Positions 32,368-41,514 of a stretch of 64,000 nt of DNA are shown here, one piece after another. The stretch's first letter is position 1, and every line of letters starts with the position of its first letter. The notes beneath the pieces were generated by a model. The model saw nothing but the letters and a program-made list of their open reading frames with translations, made no database searches and was not told the origin of the DNA. This DNA is from Streptomyces luteolifulvus (GTDB lineage: Bacteria > Actinomycetota > Actinomycetes > Streptomycetales > Streptomycetaceae). The DNA lies in contig NZ_VZRB01000020.1 of the NCBI RefSeq assembly GCF_008806595.1, positions 99,081-163,080 on the forward strand, written 5' to 3'. Both the position numbers and the translations under genes were made by a program.

Positions 32368-32650
32368 GCCGCTCGTGGGTGGGTCCTGCGGAACAGGCCG
32401 CTCGACGGGCGGGTCCTACGGTGCAGGCCGCTCGACGGACGGGGCCTGCGGAAGAGCCCGTTCCACGGCCGGGCCCTGCAGGACAGCCCGCTCGACGGGC
32501 GGGACCTGCGGAACAGGCCGCTCCACGGCGGGTCCTGCGGAATGGGCTCCTCCACCGGCGGCCTCTACGGAACCCGCCCTTCCACCGCCGGGTCCTGCGG
32601 AGCCGGCCGTTCCACCGGCGGATCCCGCGGAGCTGCCCCCTCCGCCGTCC
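32322..32650. repeat. 30-bp minisatellite bridging two convergent gene ends
   Basis: About eleven degenerate copies of a unit near ggtcctgcggaacaggcc-gctcgacgggcg, mostly 30 bp each. The array begins in the last codons of the TadE-like gene, crosses the 197-bp gap, and continues about 85 bp into the 3' end of the helicase gene. Read on the minus strand the final copies encode the Val-Glu-Arg-Pro-Ala-Pro-Gln-Asp tail of the helicase. No unique spacers separate units, so it is not a CRISPR. Confidence 0.88.
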
Positions 32651-35114
32651 CTTCCGCCACCCGCTCCTCCGGCGCCCCCCGCAGCAGCACCGTGAGCAAC
32701 CGCACCGCCCCCCTCTTGTGCAGCGGGTCGTTGCCGTTGCCGCACTTGGGGGACTGGATGCAGGACGGGCAGCCCGCGTCGCACTCGCAGGAGGCGATGG
32801 CCTCGCGGGTGGCCGTCAGCCAGGCGCGGGCCGTGTGGAAGGCGCGCTCCGCGAAGCCCGCGCCTCCGGGGTGGCCGTCGTAGACGAAGACCGTCGGGAG
32901 GAGGGTGTCGGGGTGCAGCGGGATCGACACGCCGCCGATGTCCCAGCGGTCGCAGGTCGCGAAGAGGGGCAGCATGCCGATCGAGGCGTGCTCGGCGGCG
33001 TGCAGGGCGCCGCCGAGGATCTCCGGGCCGATCCGGGCCGCGTCCAGCTGGTCCTCGGTGACCGTCCACCACACGGCGCGTGTGCGCAGCGTACGAGGAG
33101 GGAGGTCGAGCTTCGTCTCGCCCAGCACTTCACCGGTGATGACACGCCGGCGCAGGAAGGAGACCACTTGGTTGGTGACCTCGACGGAGCCGTAGCACAG
33201 GCGGCCGTCGCCCCACGGGATCTCGGTGTCCGTCTCCAGGACGGAGATCGACGTCGTGTCGCGGGCGACCGTCGAATAGGACGGGCCTGCCTCCTCGACC
33301 AGCGCCACCGAGTCCTCCAGATCGAGGGAGCGCACCAGATATGTACGGCCCTGGTGCAGGTGCACCGCGCCCTCGTGGACGGTCGTGTGGGCGGCGCCCG
33401 CGTCTACGGTGCCCAGCAGCCGTCCCGTGCCGGACTCGACGACCCGGACCGGCTGTCCGCCCGCGCCGCGGATGTCGGTCAGGTCGGCGGCCCGTTCCCG
33501 GCGCGTCCAGTGCCAGGCCTTCGTCCGGCGGCGCAGCAGCTTCGCCGCCTCCAGCTGGGGGAGCAGTTCCTCGCACGCGGGGCCGAAGAGCTCCACGTCC
33601 TCGTCCACGAGGGGCAGCTCGGCGGCCGCCGCGCACAGGTGCGGGGCGAGGACGTACGGGTTGTCGGGGTCGAGGACGGTGGACTCCACCGGTTGGTCGA
33701 ACAGTGCCTCGGGGTGATGGACGAGGAAGGTGTCGAGGGGGTCGTCACGGGCGACCAGGACGGCGAGGGCGCCTTGCCCGGACCGCCCGGCCCGGCCCGC
33801 CTGCTGCCACAGCGAGGCGCGTCTGCCCGGGTAGCCGGCGATCAGCACGGCGTCGAGGCCGGAGACGTCGATGCCGAGCTCCAGCGCGGTCGTCGCGGCG
33901 AGACCGAGAAGCTCGCCGGAGTGGAGGGCCTGTTCCAGGGCGCGGCGCTCCTCGGGGAGGTAGCCGCCCCGGTACGCCGCCACGCGCCGCGCCAGCGACC
34001 GGTCCACCTCGGCCAGGCGTTCCTGGGCGATCACGGAGATCAGCTCGGCGCCGCGCCGGGAGCGGACGAAGGCGACCGTGCGGACGCCCTGGACGGCGAG
34101 GTCGGTCAGCAGGTCGGCCGTCTCGGCGGTGGCGGTGCGGCGGACCGGCGCGCCCTTCTCGCCCTGCATCTCGGTGAGCGGGGGCTCCCACAGGGCAAAC
34201 ACCATTTCGCCGCGCGGGGAGGCGTCGTCGGCGACCTCGACCACCGGGAGGCCGGTGAGGCGGCGGGCGGCGACCGAGGGCTCCGCGGCGGTGGCGGAGG
34301 CGAGCAGGAACACCGGTGAGGCGCCGTAGCGGGCGCACAGGCGACGCAGCCGGCGCAGCGCCTGGGCGACGTGGGAGCCGAAGACGCCGCGGTAGGTGTG
34401 GCACTCGTCGATGACGACGTACTTCAGCGCCTTCAGGAAGGAGGACCAGCGCGGGTGGGACGGCAGGATGCCGCGGTGCAGCATGTCGGGGTTGGTGAGG
34501 ACGTAGTTGGCGTACTGGCGCACCCATTCGCGTTCCTCGACCGGCGTGTCGCCGTCGTACACGGCCGGGCGGACGGAATTACCCAGAGGTTGTGAAAGTT
34601 CCTTCACAGAGCGGCACTGGTCCGCTGCCAGGGCCTTCGTGGGAGCCAGATACAGGGCGGTGGCACCGCGGCCGTTGGGGGCTTCGGATCCGTCCAGGAG
34701 CGTCGACAGGACCGGTACGAGGTAGGCCAGGGACTTCCCGGACGCCGTGCCCGTGGCGACGACGACGGATTCGCCGTCCAGGGCGTGTTCGGCGGCCCGT
34801 GCCTGGTGGGCCCAGGGGTGCTCGATGCCGCAGGCCCGGACCGCCGCGATGACCTCGGAGCGGATCCGGTCGGGCCAGACGGCATGGCGACCCTCGCGCG
34901 GGGGCAAGTGCTCCGTATGAGTGATGCGCGAAGCCCGGCTCGGCCCCGTGGCGAGCCGGGCGAGGACTGCGCCCGGCGAGAGGCGGGACACGGGCTCCGC
35001 CGAGTGTCGATCGGATCGGTGATTCTTGGCCATCGGCACCGAGTGTGTCACTGGCTTGACGGACAATGGGACCAAGGCGTCGTGCACGCCTGCCGGTAAG
35101 TGATTGAATGCCAT
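32565..35114 (-). CDS. DEAD/DEAH-box helicase with DUF1998 domain (MrfA/YprA-like)
   Basis: An 849-residue SF2 helicase. Walker A (VVATGTASGKS, near 120), DECH box (VVIDECHTYRG, near 236) and LLASATAAE are followed by a second RecA domain with GLAATTALELGIDVSGLDAVLIAGYPGRRASLWQQAGRAGRSG. The C-terminal DUF1998 region holds a four-cysteine zinc site (CECDAGCPSCIQSPKCG, near 785-800). This architecture is that of B. subtilis MrfA (YprA), a mitomycin-lesion repair helicase. Location next to the tad cluster is the helicase/secretion neighbourhood of actinobacteria. The start at 35114 leaves only 80 bp to bldG; an in-frame ATG at 35033 is an alternative. The C-terminus lies in the minisatellite. 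Confidence 0.93.
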   Translation of the reverse strand: MAFNHLPAGVHDALVPLSVKPVTHSVPMAKNHRSDRHSAEPVSRLSPGAVLARLATGPSRASRITHTEHLPPREGRHAVWPDRIRSEVIAAVRACGIEHPWAHQARAAEHALDGESVVVATGTASGKSLAYLVPVLSTLLDGSEAPNGRGATALYLAPTKALAADQCRSVKELSQPLGNSVRPAVYDGDTPVEEREWVRQYANYVLTNPDMLHRGILPSHPRWSSFLKALKYVVIDECHTYRGVFGSHVAQALRRLRRLCARYGASPVFLLASATAAEPSVAARRLTGLPVVEVADDASPRGEMVFALWEPPLTEMQGEKGAPVRRTATAETADLLTDLAVQGVRTVAFVRSRRGAELISVIAQERLAEVDRSLARRVAAYRGGYLPEERRALEQALHSGELLGLAATTALELGIDVSGLDAVLIAGYPGRRASLWQQAGRAGRSGQGALAVLVARDDPLDTFLVHHPEALFDQPVESTVLDPDNPYVLAPHLCAAAAELPLVDEDVELFGPACEELLPQLEAAKLLRRRTKAWHWTRRERAADLTDIRGAGGQPVRVVESGTGRLLGTVDAGAAHTTVHEGAVHLHQGRTYLVRSLDLEDSVALVEEAGPSYSTVARDTTSISVLETDTEIPWGDGRLCYGSVEVTNQVVSFLRRRVITGEVLGETKLDLPPRTLRTRAVWWTVTEDQLDAARIGPEILGGALHAAEHASIGMLPLFATCDRWDIGGVSIPLHPDTLLPTVFVYDGHPGGAGFAERAFHTARAWLTATREAIASCECDAGCPSCIQSPKCGNGNDPLHKRGAVRLLTVLLRGAPEERVAEGTAEGAAPRDPPVERPAPQDPAVEGRVP

Positions 35115-35194
35115 CGCGGCTGGCGAACCGTCCCGGGGGCTCTGCCGAGGTGTCCCGCAGGGCGACCGCTCGATAGCAAGGTGCTGGAGGATCC

Positions 35195-35536
35195 GTGGAC
35201 CTGTCCCTGTCGACCGAGACCATCGGCGATCGCACGATCGTCAGGGTCGGTGGCGAAATCGACGTATATACCGCGCCCAAGTTGCGCGAGCAGTTGGTCG
35301 AGCTGGTGAATGACGGCAGTTTCCACCTTGTCGTCGACATGGAGGGCGTGGACTTCCTCGACTCCACCGGGCTCGGCGTGCTGGTGGGCGGACTCAAGCG
35401 GGTGCGTGCCCACGAGGGCTCGCTGCGCCTGGTCTGCAACCAGGAACGCATCCTCAAGATCTTCCGTATCACCGGCCTCACCAAGGTGTTCCCGATCCAC
35501 ACCTCGGTCGAGGAAGCGGTCGAGGCCACCGACTGA
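35195..35536 (+). CDS. bldG: Anti-anti-sigma factor BldG
   Basis: A 113-residue STAS-domain protein. The sequence VDLSLSTETIGDRTIVRVGGEIDVYTAPKLREQL and VDFLDSTGLGVLVGGLKRVRAHEGSL is the one I know as Streptomyces BldG. The phosphorylated serine is in DSTGLG, near residue 57. BldG is needed for aerial growth and antibiotic production, acting on anti-sigma factors through a partner switch. The start is GTG with GGAGGA eight bases upstream. The next gene, 111 bp on, encodes a likely anti-sigma partner; bldG is divergent from the helicase. Confidence 0.96.
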   Translation: MDLSLSTETIGDRTIVRVGGEIDVYTAPKLREQLVELVNDGSFHLVVDMEGVDFLDSTGLGVLVGGLKRVRAHEGSLRLVCNQERILKIFRITGLTKVFPIHTSVEEAVEATD

Positions 35537-35647
35537 TCACCGGCCCGGCGCGGACCCCGTCCGTGACGGGCCGGCAGCAGTGAACGCAGGGGGCCGGGCT
35601 TTCGGCGGCCCGGGCCCCCGACAGCACGCCCGTTCCGAGGGGGATGC

Positions 35648-36085
35648 ATGGCCACCGTGGAGCTCCGCTTCAGCGCGCTGCCCGAGCACGTCAGGACCGC
35701 CCGGCTCGTGGCGGCAGCGGTGGCGCGCAGGGCCGGGGTGGACGAGGCCGTCCTCGACGAGCTCAGACTCGCCGTCGGCGAGGCCTGTACCCGCGCCGTC
35801 GGACTGCATCAGACCGTCGGTATCTCTTCGCCGGTGAAGGTGCTGCTGATCGAGGAGGAGAAACAGTTCTCCATCGAGGTCGGCGACGAGGCACCCCGCG
35901 CGGCGCCCGGCGGCCGGGGTTCCGGTTCCGCGGGCGACGTGACCGAGGTGGAGGCCGAGGAGGACGAGATGGGTCTCGCGGTGATCAGCGGGCTCGTCGA
36001 CGACGTCGAGGTGACCGCCGGGGAGCACGGCGGACTGATCCGTATGACCTGGCCGACCACGCCGCCGGCCGCGGTGCTCCCCTGA
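35648..36085 (+). CDS. RsbW-type anti-sigma factor/ATPase, putative BldG partner
   Basis: A 145-residue HATPase_c protein. The N box is LDELRLAVGEACTRAV, and the G boxes appear as EVGDEAP and MGLAVISGLVDDVEV. Arg/Thr replaces part of the usual N-box Asn (EACTRAV rather than EAxxNA), so ATP binding may be altered. It follows bldG, with which the S. coelicolor orthologue is co-transcribed as I recall. It would bind a sigma factor and be antagonised by unphosphorylated BldG. GAGGGG lies just before the ATG. Confidence 0.88.
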   Translation: MATVELRFSALPEHVRTARLVAAAVARRAGVDEAVLDELRLAVGEACTRAVGLHQTVGISSPVKVLLIEEEKQFSIEVGDEAPRAAPGGRGSGSAGDVTEVEAEEDEMGLAVISGLVDDVEVTAGEHGGLIRMTWPTTPPAAVLP

Positions 36086-36116
36086 GGCGCGCGTCCCCCG
36101 CTGCGAAGTTTCCGAC

Positions 36117-36147
36117 CCGAAGGGCCCTGGTGACCAGGGCCCTTCGG
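36117..36147 (+). terminator. Perfect 14-bp terminator hairpin
   Basis: CCGAAGGGCCCTGG (36117-36130) and its exact complement (36134-36147) enclose a TGA loop, 31 bp after the anti-sigma gene. Confidence 0.9.
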
Positions 36148-36407
36148 CATGTCCGGCCGCGGGCAACGGTCGTACAGTGGTCCCGTGAAGCCTTTTCGTG
36201 AATTCCTTCACGATCTATCAGGTGATAATTGGATCAAGCGTCAACGGTTTTGAGGCATTACCGCTTTTGAGTTCTGTGCAGGGACCTCGATCATTTGCTG
36301 AGGAGCAAGTGAAGGCCAATTCCGCTTACCGCGCACTGTTTTGATCAGGTTCCGGTACCTACAATCCGTCCACATCTTGAGCTCAGCCCAAGCGTCAAGG
36401 AGGACGA
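36148..36407. promoter_or_regulatory. AT-rich promoter region of the pyrophosphatase gene
   Basis: A 260-bp AT-rich tract between the bldG-operon terminator and the pyrophosphatase gene. It contains GTGAA-TTCC-TTCAC (near 36,198-36,211) and a TACAAT hexamer (36359-36364) that could be a -10 element, though the -35 is weak. AAGGAGG (36397-36403) precedes the start codon. Confidence 0.5.
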
Positions 36408-38813
36408 ATGGCGGGGCTTTCTACCCCTCATCAGTTGGATCACCCCACAACCTTCGCAGCCGCAGTGCTGACCGACGGCAACCGCCTGATCGTGACCGTC
36501 ATCGCGGTCGTGGCGCTGGCGGCGCTCGTGGTCGCAGGCATCCTGGTGCGCCAGGTACTCGCGGCGGGCGAGGGCACCGACAGCATGAAGAAGATCGCGG
36601 CGGCGGTCCAGGAAGGCGCGAACGCCTATCTGGCCCGGCAGCTGCGCACGCTCGGCGTATTCGCCGTGGTCGTGTTCTTCCTGCTCATGCTGCTGCCCGC
36701 GGACGACTGGAATCAGCGCATCGGCCGATCGGTGTTCTTCTTGATCGGCGCCGCGTTCTCGGCGGCGACCGGTTATATCGGCATGTGGCTCGCCGTGCGC
36801 AGCAATGTCCGCGTCGCCGCGGCGGCCCGCGAAGCCACCCCGGCGGAAGGCGAGCCGGAAAAGGATCTCACCGCCGTCTCGCACAAAGCCATGAAGATCG
36901 CTTTCCGCACGGGCGGCGTCGTCGGCATGTTCACGGTGGGGCTCGGTCTGCTGGGCGCCTCCTGCGTGGTGCTGGTGTACGCGGCCGACGCCCCGAAGGT
37001 GCTCGAGGGCTTCGGCCTCGGGGCCGCGCTGATCGCCATGTTCATGCGTGTCGGCGGCGGCATCTTCACCAAGGCCGCCGACGTCGGCGCCGACCTGGTC
37101 GGCAAGGTCGAGCAGGGCATTCCGGAGGACGATCCGCGCAATGCCGCGACCATCGCCGACAACGTGGGCGACAACGTCGGCGACTGTGCGGGCATGGCGG
37201 CCGACCTCTTCGAGTCGTACGCCGTGACCCTGGTCGCCGCGCTGATCCTCGGCAAGGTGGCGTTCGGCGACTCCGGGCTCGCCTTCCCGCTGCTCGTCCC
37301 CGCGATCGGCGTGATCACCGCGATGATCGGCATCTTCGCGGTGGCGCCCAGGGCCTCCGACCGCAGCGGCATGTCCGCGATCAACCGTGGGTTCTTCATC
37401 TCCGCGGTGATCTCGCTCGTGCTGGTGGCCGTGGCCGTGTTCGTCTATCTCCCCGGCACGTATGCCGAACTCGACGGTGTCACCGACGCGGCGATCAGCG
37501 CCAAGGACGGCGACCCGCGGATCCTGGCGCTCGTCGCGGTGGCGATCGGCATCCTGCTGGCGGCCGTCATCCAGCAGCTCACCGGCTACTTCACCGAGAC
37601 CAGCCGACGCCCGGTCAAGGACATCGGCAAGACCTCGCTCACCGGTCCGGCCACCGTCGTCCTGGCCGGCATCTCCGTCGGTCTCGAATCGGCCGTCTAC
37701 ACCGCGTTGCTGATCGGCCTCGGTGTGTACGGGGCGTTCCTGCTCGGCGGTACGTCGATCATGCTGGCGCTGTTCGCGGTGGCGCTGGCCGGCACCGGCC
37801 TGCTCACCACGGTCGGTGTGATCGTCGCGATGGACACCTTCGGCCCGGTCTCCGACAACGCGCAGGGCATCGCCGAGATGTCCGGCGACGTCGAGGGCGC
37901 GGGCGCGCAGGTGCTCACCAACCTGGACGCGGTCGGCAACACCACCAAGGCCATCACCAAGGGCATCGCCATCGCCACCGCGGTCCTCGCGGCATCGGCG
38001 CTCTTCGGGTCGTACCGTGACGCGATCACGACCGGCGCGCAGGACGTCGGTGAGAAGCTCGGCGGAGCCGGTGCGCCGATGAGCCTGATGATGGACATCT
38101 CGCAGCCCAACAACCTCGTCGGTCTCATCGCCGGTGCGGCGGTCGTCTTCCTCTTCTCGGGGCTCGCGATCAACGCCGTGTCGCGGTCGGCGGGTTCCGT
38201 GGTGTACGAGGTGCGGCGGCAGTTCCGTGAGAAGCCCGGGATCATGGACTACAGCGAGACACCGGAGTACGGCAAGGTCGTCGACATCTGTACCAAGGAC
38301 GCCCTGCGTGAACTCGCCACACCCGGTCTGCTCGCCGTGATGGCGCCGATCTTCATCGGCTTCACCCTCGGTGTCGGCGCGCTCGGCGCGTATCTCGCGG
38401 GCGCGATCGGGACGGGCACGCTGATGGCGGTGTTCCTGGCCAACTCCGGTGGCGCGTGGGACAACGCGAAGAAACTCGTGGAGGACGGTCACCACGGCGG
38501 CAAGGGCAGCGAGGCCCATGCCGCGACGGTGATCGGCGACACGGTCGGTGACCCCTTCAAGGACACCGCCGGTCCCGCGATCAACCCCCTGCTGAAGGTG
38601 ATGAACCTGGTGGCGCTGCTGATCGCGCCCGCGGTCATCCAGTTCAGCTACGGCGACGACAAGAGCATCGGCGTACGGATCGTCATCGCGGTCCTGGCAC
38701 TCCTCGTGATCGCGGGAGCGGTCTACGTCTCCAAGCGGCGCGGAATCGCCGTGGGTGACGAGGACAATGCCGAGCGGATGGCCAAGTCGGCGGATCCCGC
38801 GGTGGTTTCGTAG
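36408..38813 (+). CDS. hppA: Proton-translocating membrane pyrophosphatase
   Basis: An 801-residue H+-PPase with about 16 membrane helices. The catalytic loop GGGIFTKAADVGADLVGKVEQGIPEDDPRNAATIADNVGDNVGDCAGMAADLFES holds the DVGADLVGK signature and acidic motifs. A second acidic motif is GNTTKAITKG and a third GDTVGDPFKDTAGPAINPLLK. Lysine in GNTTKA fits the K+-independent class (these have Lys where K+-dependent ones have Ala), which suggests no K+ requirement. It couples hydrolysis of pyrophosphate to proton export. The ATG has a consensus AAGGAGG. It is isolated, with its own promoter. Confidence 0.95.
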   Translation: MAGLSTPHQLDHPTTFAAAVLTDGNRLIVTVIAVVALAALVVAGILVRQVLAAGEGTDSMKKIAAAVQEGANAYLARQLRTLGVFAVVVFFLLMLLPADDWNQRIGRSVFFLIGAAFSAATGYIGMWLAVRSNVRVAAAAREATPAEGEPEKDLTAVSHKAMKIAFRTGGVVGMFTVGLGLLGASCVVLVYAADAPKVLEGFGLGAALIAMFMRVGGGIFTKAADVGADLVGKVEQGIPEDDPRNAATIADNVGDNVGDCAGMAADLFESYAVTLVAALILGKVAFGDSGLAFPLLVPAIGVITAMIGIFAVAPRASDRSGMSAINRGFFISAVISLVLVAVAVFVYLPGTYAELDGVTDAAISAKDGDPRILALVAVAIGILLAAVIQQLTGYFTETSRRPVKDIGKTSLTGPATVVLAGISVGLESAVYTALLIGLGVYGAFLLGGTSIMLALFAVALAGTGLLTTVGVIVAMDTFGPVSDNAQGIAEMSGDVEGAGAQVLTNLDAVGNTTKAITKGIAIATAVLAASALFGSYRDAITTGAQDVGEKLGGAGAPMSLMMDISQPNNLVGLIAGAAVVFLFSGLAINAVSRSAGSVVYEVRRQFREKPGIMDYSETPEYGKVVDICTKDALRELATPGLLAVMAPIFIGFTLGVGALGAYLAGAIGTGTLMAVFLANSGGAWDNAKKLVEDGHHGGKGSEAHAATVIGDTVGDPFKDTAGPAINPLLKVMNLVALLIAPAVIQFSYGDDKSIGVRIVIAVLALLVIAGAVYVSKRRGIAVGDEDNAERMAKSADPAVVS

Positions 38814-39025
38814 GCGGTCGTACGGAGTCCCGTGCAACGGGCGGGCGGGTGGCGCGAGTTGATGCGCCGCCCGCCCGCTTCCTGCGTGTGTGCGCCGTCA
38901 CCGTGAGCCTTCTCTCGCTTGGTGCGAACAGTTACAATCCGTGTTATAACGGGCGTTCGATATGCGGTTGTCCCCCACCTGGCGTGTATGTTCCGGGGCC
39001 GAGAGCCATGGAAGGGACCAATCCG

Positions 39026-39598
39026 GTGAACAAGAAGCTCGCGGCCGCACTGTCCGGCGGTGCGGTACTGGTACTGGCGCTGTCGGGATGCAGCAGCGAC
39101 GACGGCGACGACAAGCTGAACGCCTGGGCCGAGCAGGTCTGCGGCGCCGTGCAGCCGCAGGCCAAGAAGATCGAGGCCGCCAACGCCGCGATCCAGAAGG
39201 AGACCTCGGACAACAGCACGCCGGCAGAGGTGCAGAAGACCGACGCGCAGGCCTTCCAGGACATGTCCGACGCCTACAAGGCGATCGGTGCCGCCGTGCA
39301 GAAGGCGGGGGCGCCCGACGTCGAGAACGGCGCGAAGAAGCAGCAGGACGCGGTCAAGGAGCTCAACGACATCTCCTCGTCGTACGCGTCCCTGAAGGCC
39401 CAGGTCGACAAGCTCGACACCAAGGACCAGGCGAAGTTCGCCGACGGCCTCAAGGACATCGCGACCGAGCTGGACAAGCTGAGCCAGAGCGGGAACGACG
39501 CGCTGAAGACCCTCGAGGAGGGCGAGGTCGGCAAGGCCATGGCCAAGCAGCAGAGCTGCAAGGCGGCGGCCTCCTCGGCCCCGGCGGCGTCGAGCTGA
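39026..39598 (+). CDS. Small secreted lipoprotein
   Basis: A 190-residue protein with a lipoprotein signal (KKLAAALSGGAVLVLALSGCSS; Cys near residue 22). The mature part is helical and rich in Lys, Asp, Ala and Gln, with coiled-coil-like stretches (SSYASLKAQVDKLDTKDQAKFADGLKDIATELDKLSQ) and two further cysteines that could pair (EQVCGAV and QQSCKAA). The GTG at 39026 follows GGAAGGGA; an ATG at 39008 would add six residues. The function is unknown. AT-rich DNA near 38,930-38,960 upstream probably holds its promoter. Confidence 0.8.
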   Translation: MNKKLAAALSGGAVLVLALSGCSSDDGDDKLNAWAEQVCGAVQPQAKKIEAANAAIQKETSDNSTPAEVQKTDAQAFQDMSDAYKAIGAAVQKAGAPDVENGAKKQQDAVKELNDISSSYASLKAQVDKLDTKDQAKFADGLKDIATELDKLSQSGNDALKTLEEGEVGKAMAKQQSCKAAASSAPAASS

Positions 39599-39619
39599 CA
39601 GGGCCGTGACCGCGGGTTG

Positions 39620-39760
39620 ACACCGGTCGCCGGTCGGCACGGTTTGCGGTCGGTCGGCGTGGCCTGCGGTCGCCGGTCGGCACGGCGTGCGGCTCCCGGT
39701 CGGTATCGCCTGCGACCGCCGCACGGCACCGCCTGCGACCGTCCGCCAGACACGGCCCGC
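39620..39760. repeat. Degenerate repeats between lipoprotein and methyltransferase genes
   Basis: The element ggtcgccggtcggcacgg occurs twice (near 39,627 and 39,669), with partial copies such as cggtcggcgtggcctgcggt, ccggtcggtatcgcctgcga and cgcacggcaccgcctgcga between and after. The spacing is about 20-24 bp. No coding function is visible. Confidence 0.65.
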
Positions 39761-39802
39761 GGCGTGAGCGGCGCTCTTGCGGTGCGCGTCACAATGGGGG
39801 GC

Positions 39803-41329
39803 GTGAGTGACTCCAGCCTGCACACCCTGCCCGCTTCCGACCGCACCGACGTCATCGCCCGGCTGCGGGAGGCCCTGCTCGGGGCCTCCTTCACGGCCGA
39901 CGGCCTGCTCGACCTGCTCGGCGCCCCGGCGTACGCGGCGCTCGCGCGCAGCGAGACCGTGCCCGCGCTCCGGGCCACCCGGGGCGACACGCCGCTGGAG
40001 GTGCTCGTGCGGCTGTTTCTGTTGCAGCAGCCCGTGCCCCACGCGCGCGTGGAGGGCGTTCTGCCCGTCGCGGAGTGCCTGGAGACCGGGTGGCTCGTAC
40101 GCGTCGGCCAGGGCGCCGGGGACGCCGTCGCCGCGACCGTGGACGTACGGCCGTACGGCGGCTCGGACGGCGAGGACTGGTTCATCGTGTCCGACCTCGG
40201 CTGCGCGGTCGGCGGCGCCGGAGGCATCGGCAGCCGCGACGAAGGCGTTGTCCTTGGGGTGGGCGGCGCCTCCACGACCCTCGCGAACATCACGGTGCGC
40301 ACCCCCGTCTCCGCCGCCCTCGACCTCGGCACCGGCTCCGGGATCCAGGCGCTGCACGCCGTACAGCACGCCACGCGCGTGACGGCGACCGACGTCAACC
40401 CGCGCGCGCTGCACATCACCGCGCTGACGCTGGCGCTGTCCGGGGCGCCCGCCGCCGACCTGCGCGAGGGCTCGCTGTTCGACCCGGTCCGGGACGACGA
40501 GACGTACGACCTGATCGTGTCCAACCCGCCGTTCGTGATCTCGCCGGGTGCCCGGCTCACCTACCGCGACGGCGGGATGGGCGGGGACGATCTGTGCCGG
40601 TCGCTCGTTCAGGGGGCGGGGGAGCGGCTGAACGAGGGCGGATTCGCACAGTTCCTCGCCAACTGGCAGCACGTGGAGGGGGAGGACTGGCAGGACCGGC
40701 TCAGGTCCTGGGTGCCGCGCGGGTGCGACGCGTGGATCGTGCAGCGTGAGGTCCAGGACGTCACGCAGTACGCCGAGCTGTGGCTGAGGGACGCGGGTGA
40801 CCACCGCGGCGACCCGGCCGACTACCAGGCGCGGTACGACGCCTGGCTGGACGAGTTCGAGGCGCGCAAGGTGCGGGCCGTCGGCTTCGGCTGGATCACC
40901 CTGCGCAAGACGGGCTCTCCCGTGCCCTCGGTCACCGTCGAGGAGTGGCCGCACCCGGTCGAGCAGCCGCTCGGGGACGCGGTCCGGGCGCACTTCACCC
41001 GCCTCGACTATCTGCGCGAGCACGACGACGCTGCCCTGCTCGCCGGCCACTTCAGGCTCGCCGCCGAGATCGTCCAGGAGCAGGTCGGACTGCCCGGCGC
41101 CGAGGATCCCGAGCATGTGGTGCTGCGCCAGAACCGCGGAATGCGCCGTGCCACCAAGGTGGACACGGTCGGCGCGGGCTTCGCGGGCGTGTGCGACGGC
41201 ACGCTGAGCGCGGGGCGCATCCTGGACGCCATCGCGCAACTGGTGGGCGAGGACCCGGTCCTGCTGCGCGACCGTACGCCCGCGCAGATCCGGCTGCTGG
41301 TGGAGCAGGGGTTCCTCGAACCGGCCTGA
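39803..41329 (+). CDS. Class I SAM-dependent methyltransferase (HemK/RlmG-like)
   Basis: A 508-residue protein with a roughly 165-residue N-terminal helical region and a central Rossmann methyltransferase domain: motif I ALDLGTGSGIQALHA, TATDVNPRALHIT, and the catalytic motif SNPPFV. The NPPF motif is typical of enzymes that methylate amide or exocyclic amino groups in rRNA, DNA or protein. An extra C-terminal 180 residues are conserved in Streptomyces orthologues, as I recall. The GTG at 39803 gives SDSSLHTLPASDR; an ATG at 39794 is nine bases earlier. The substrate is unknown. Confidence 0.82.
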   Translation: MSDSSLHTLPASDRTDVIARLREALLGASFTADGLLDLLGAPAYAALARSETVPALRATRGDTPLEVLVRLFLLQQPVPHARVEGVLPVAECLETGWLVRVGQGAGDAVAATVDVRPYGGSDGEDWFIVSDLGCAVGGAGGIGSRDEGVVLGVGGASTTLANITVRTPVSAALDLGTGSGIQALHAVQHATRVTATDVNPRALHITALTLALSGAPAADLREGSLFDPVRDDETYDLIVSNPPFVISPGARLTYRDGGMGGDDLCRSLVQGAGERLNEGGFAQFLANWQHVEGEDWQDRLRSWVPRGCDAWIVQREVQDVTQYAELWLRDAGDHRGDPADYQARYDAWLDEFEARKVRAVGFGWITLRKTGSPVPSVTVEEWPHPVEQPLGDAVRAHFTRLDYLREHDDAALLAGHFRLAAEIVQEQVGLPGAEDPEHVVLRQNRGMRRATKVDTVGAGFAGVCDGTLSAGRILDAIAQLVGEDPVLLRDRTPAQIRLLVEQGFLEPA

Positions 41330-41514
41330 GCCCGGGGCGCGCGCACACCCTGTGCTCGACGGCCGGGACGCCCCCGCACTTCTGGGGCCGCAGTGTCTGA
41401 TCTGGTGGGATTGCTGCGGAAAAGGGCTCCTGTCAGTGGCGGGTGCGAAGCTACCTTCAAGGGACAAACTCCGCGCGTCCTCGGGGGAGGCGCGCTGTCC
41501 CAGGGGGAGGCGCG

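Noticed and set aside
32322..32650. CRISPR array
   Set aside because: The 30-bp units are contiguous with no unique spacers and no cas gene is present.
32375..32695. A Gly/Thr/Ser-rich plus-strand frame
   Set aside because: It is a translation of the 30-bp minisatellite plus antisense of the helicase 3' end.
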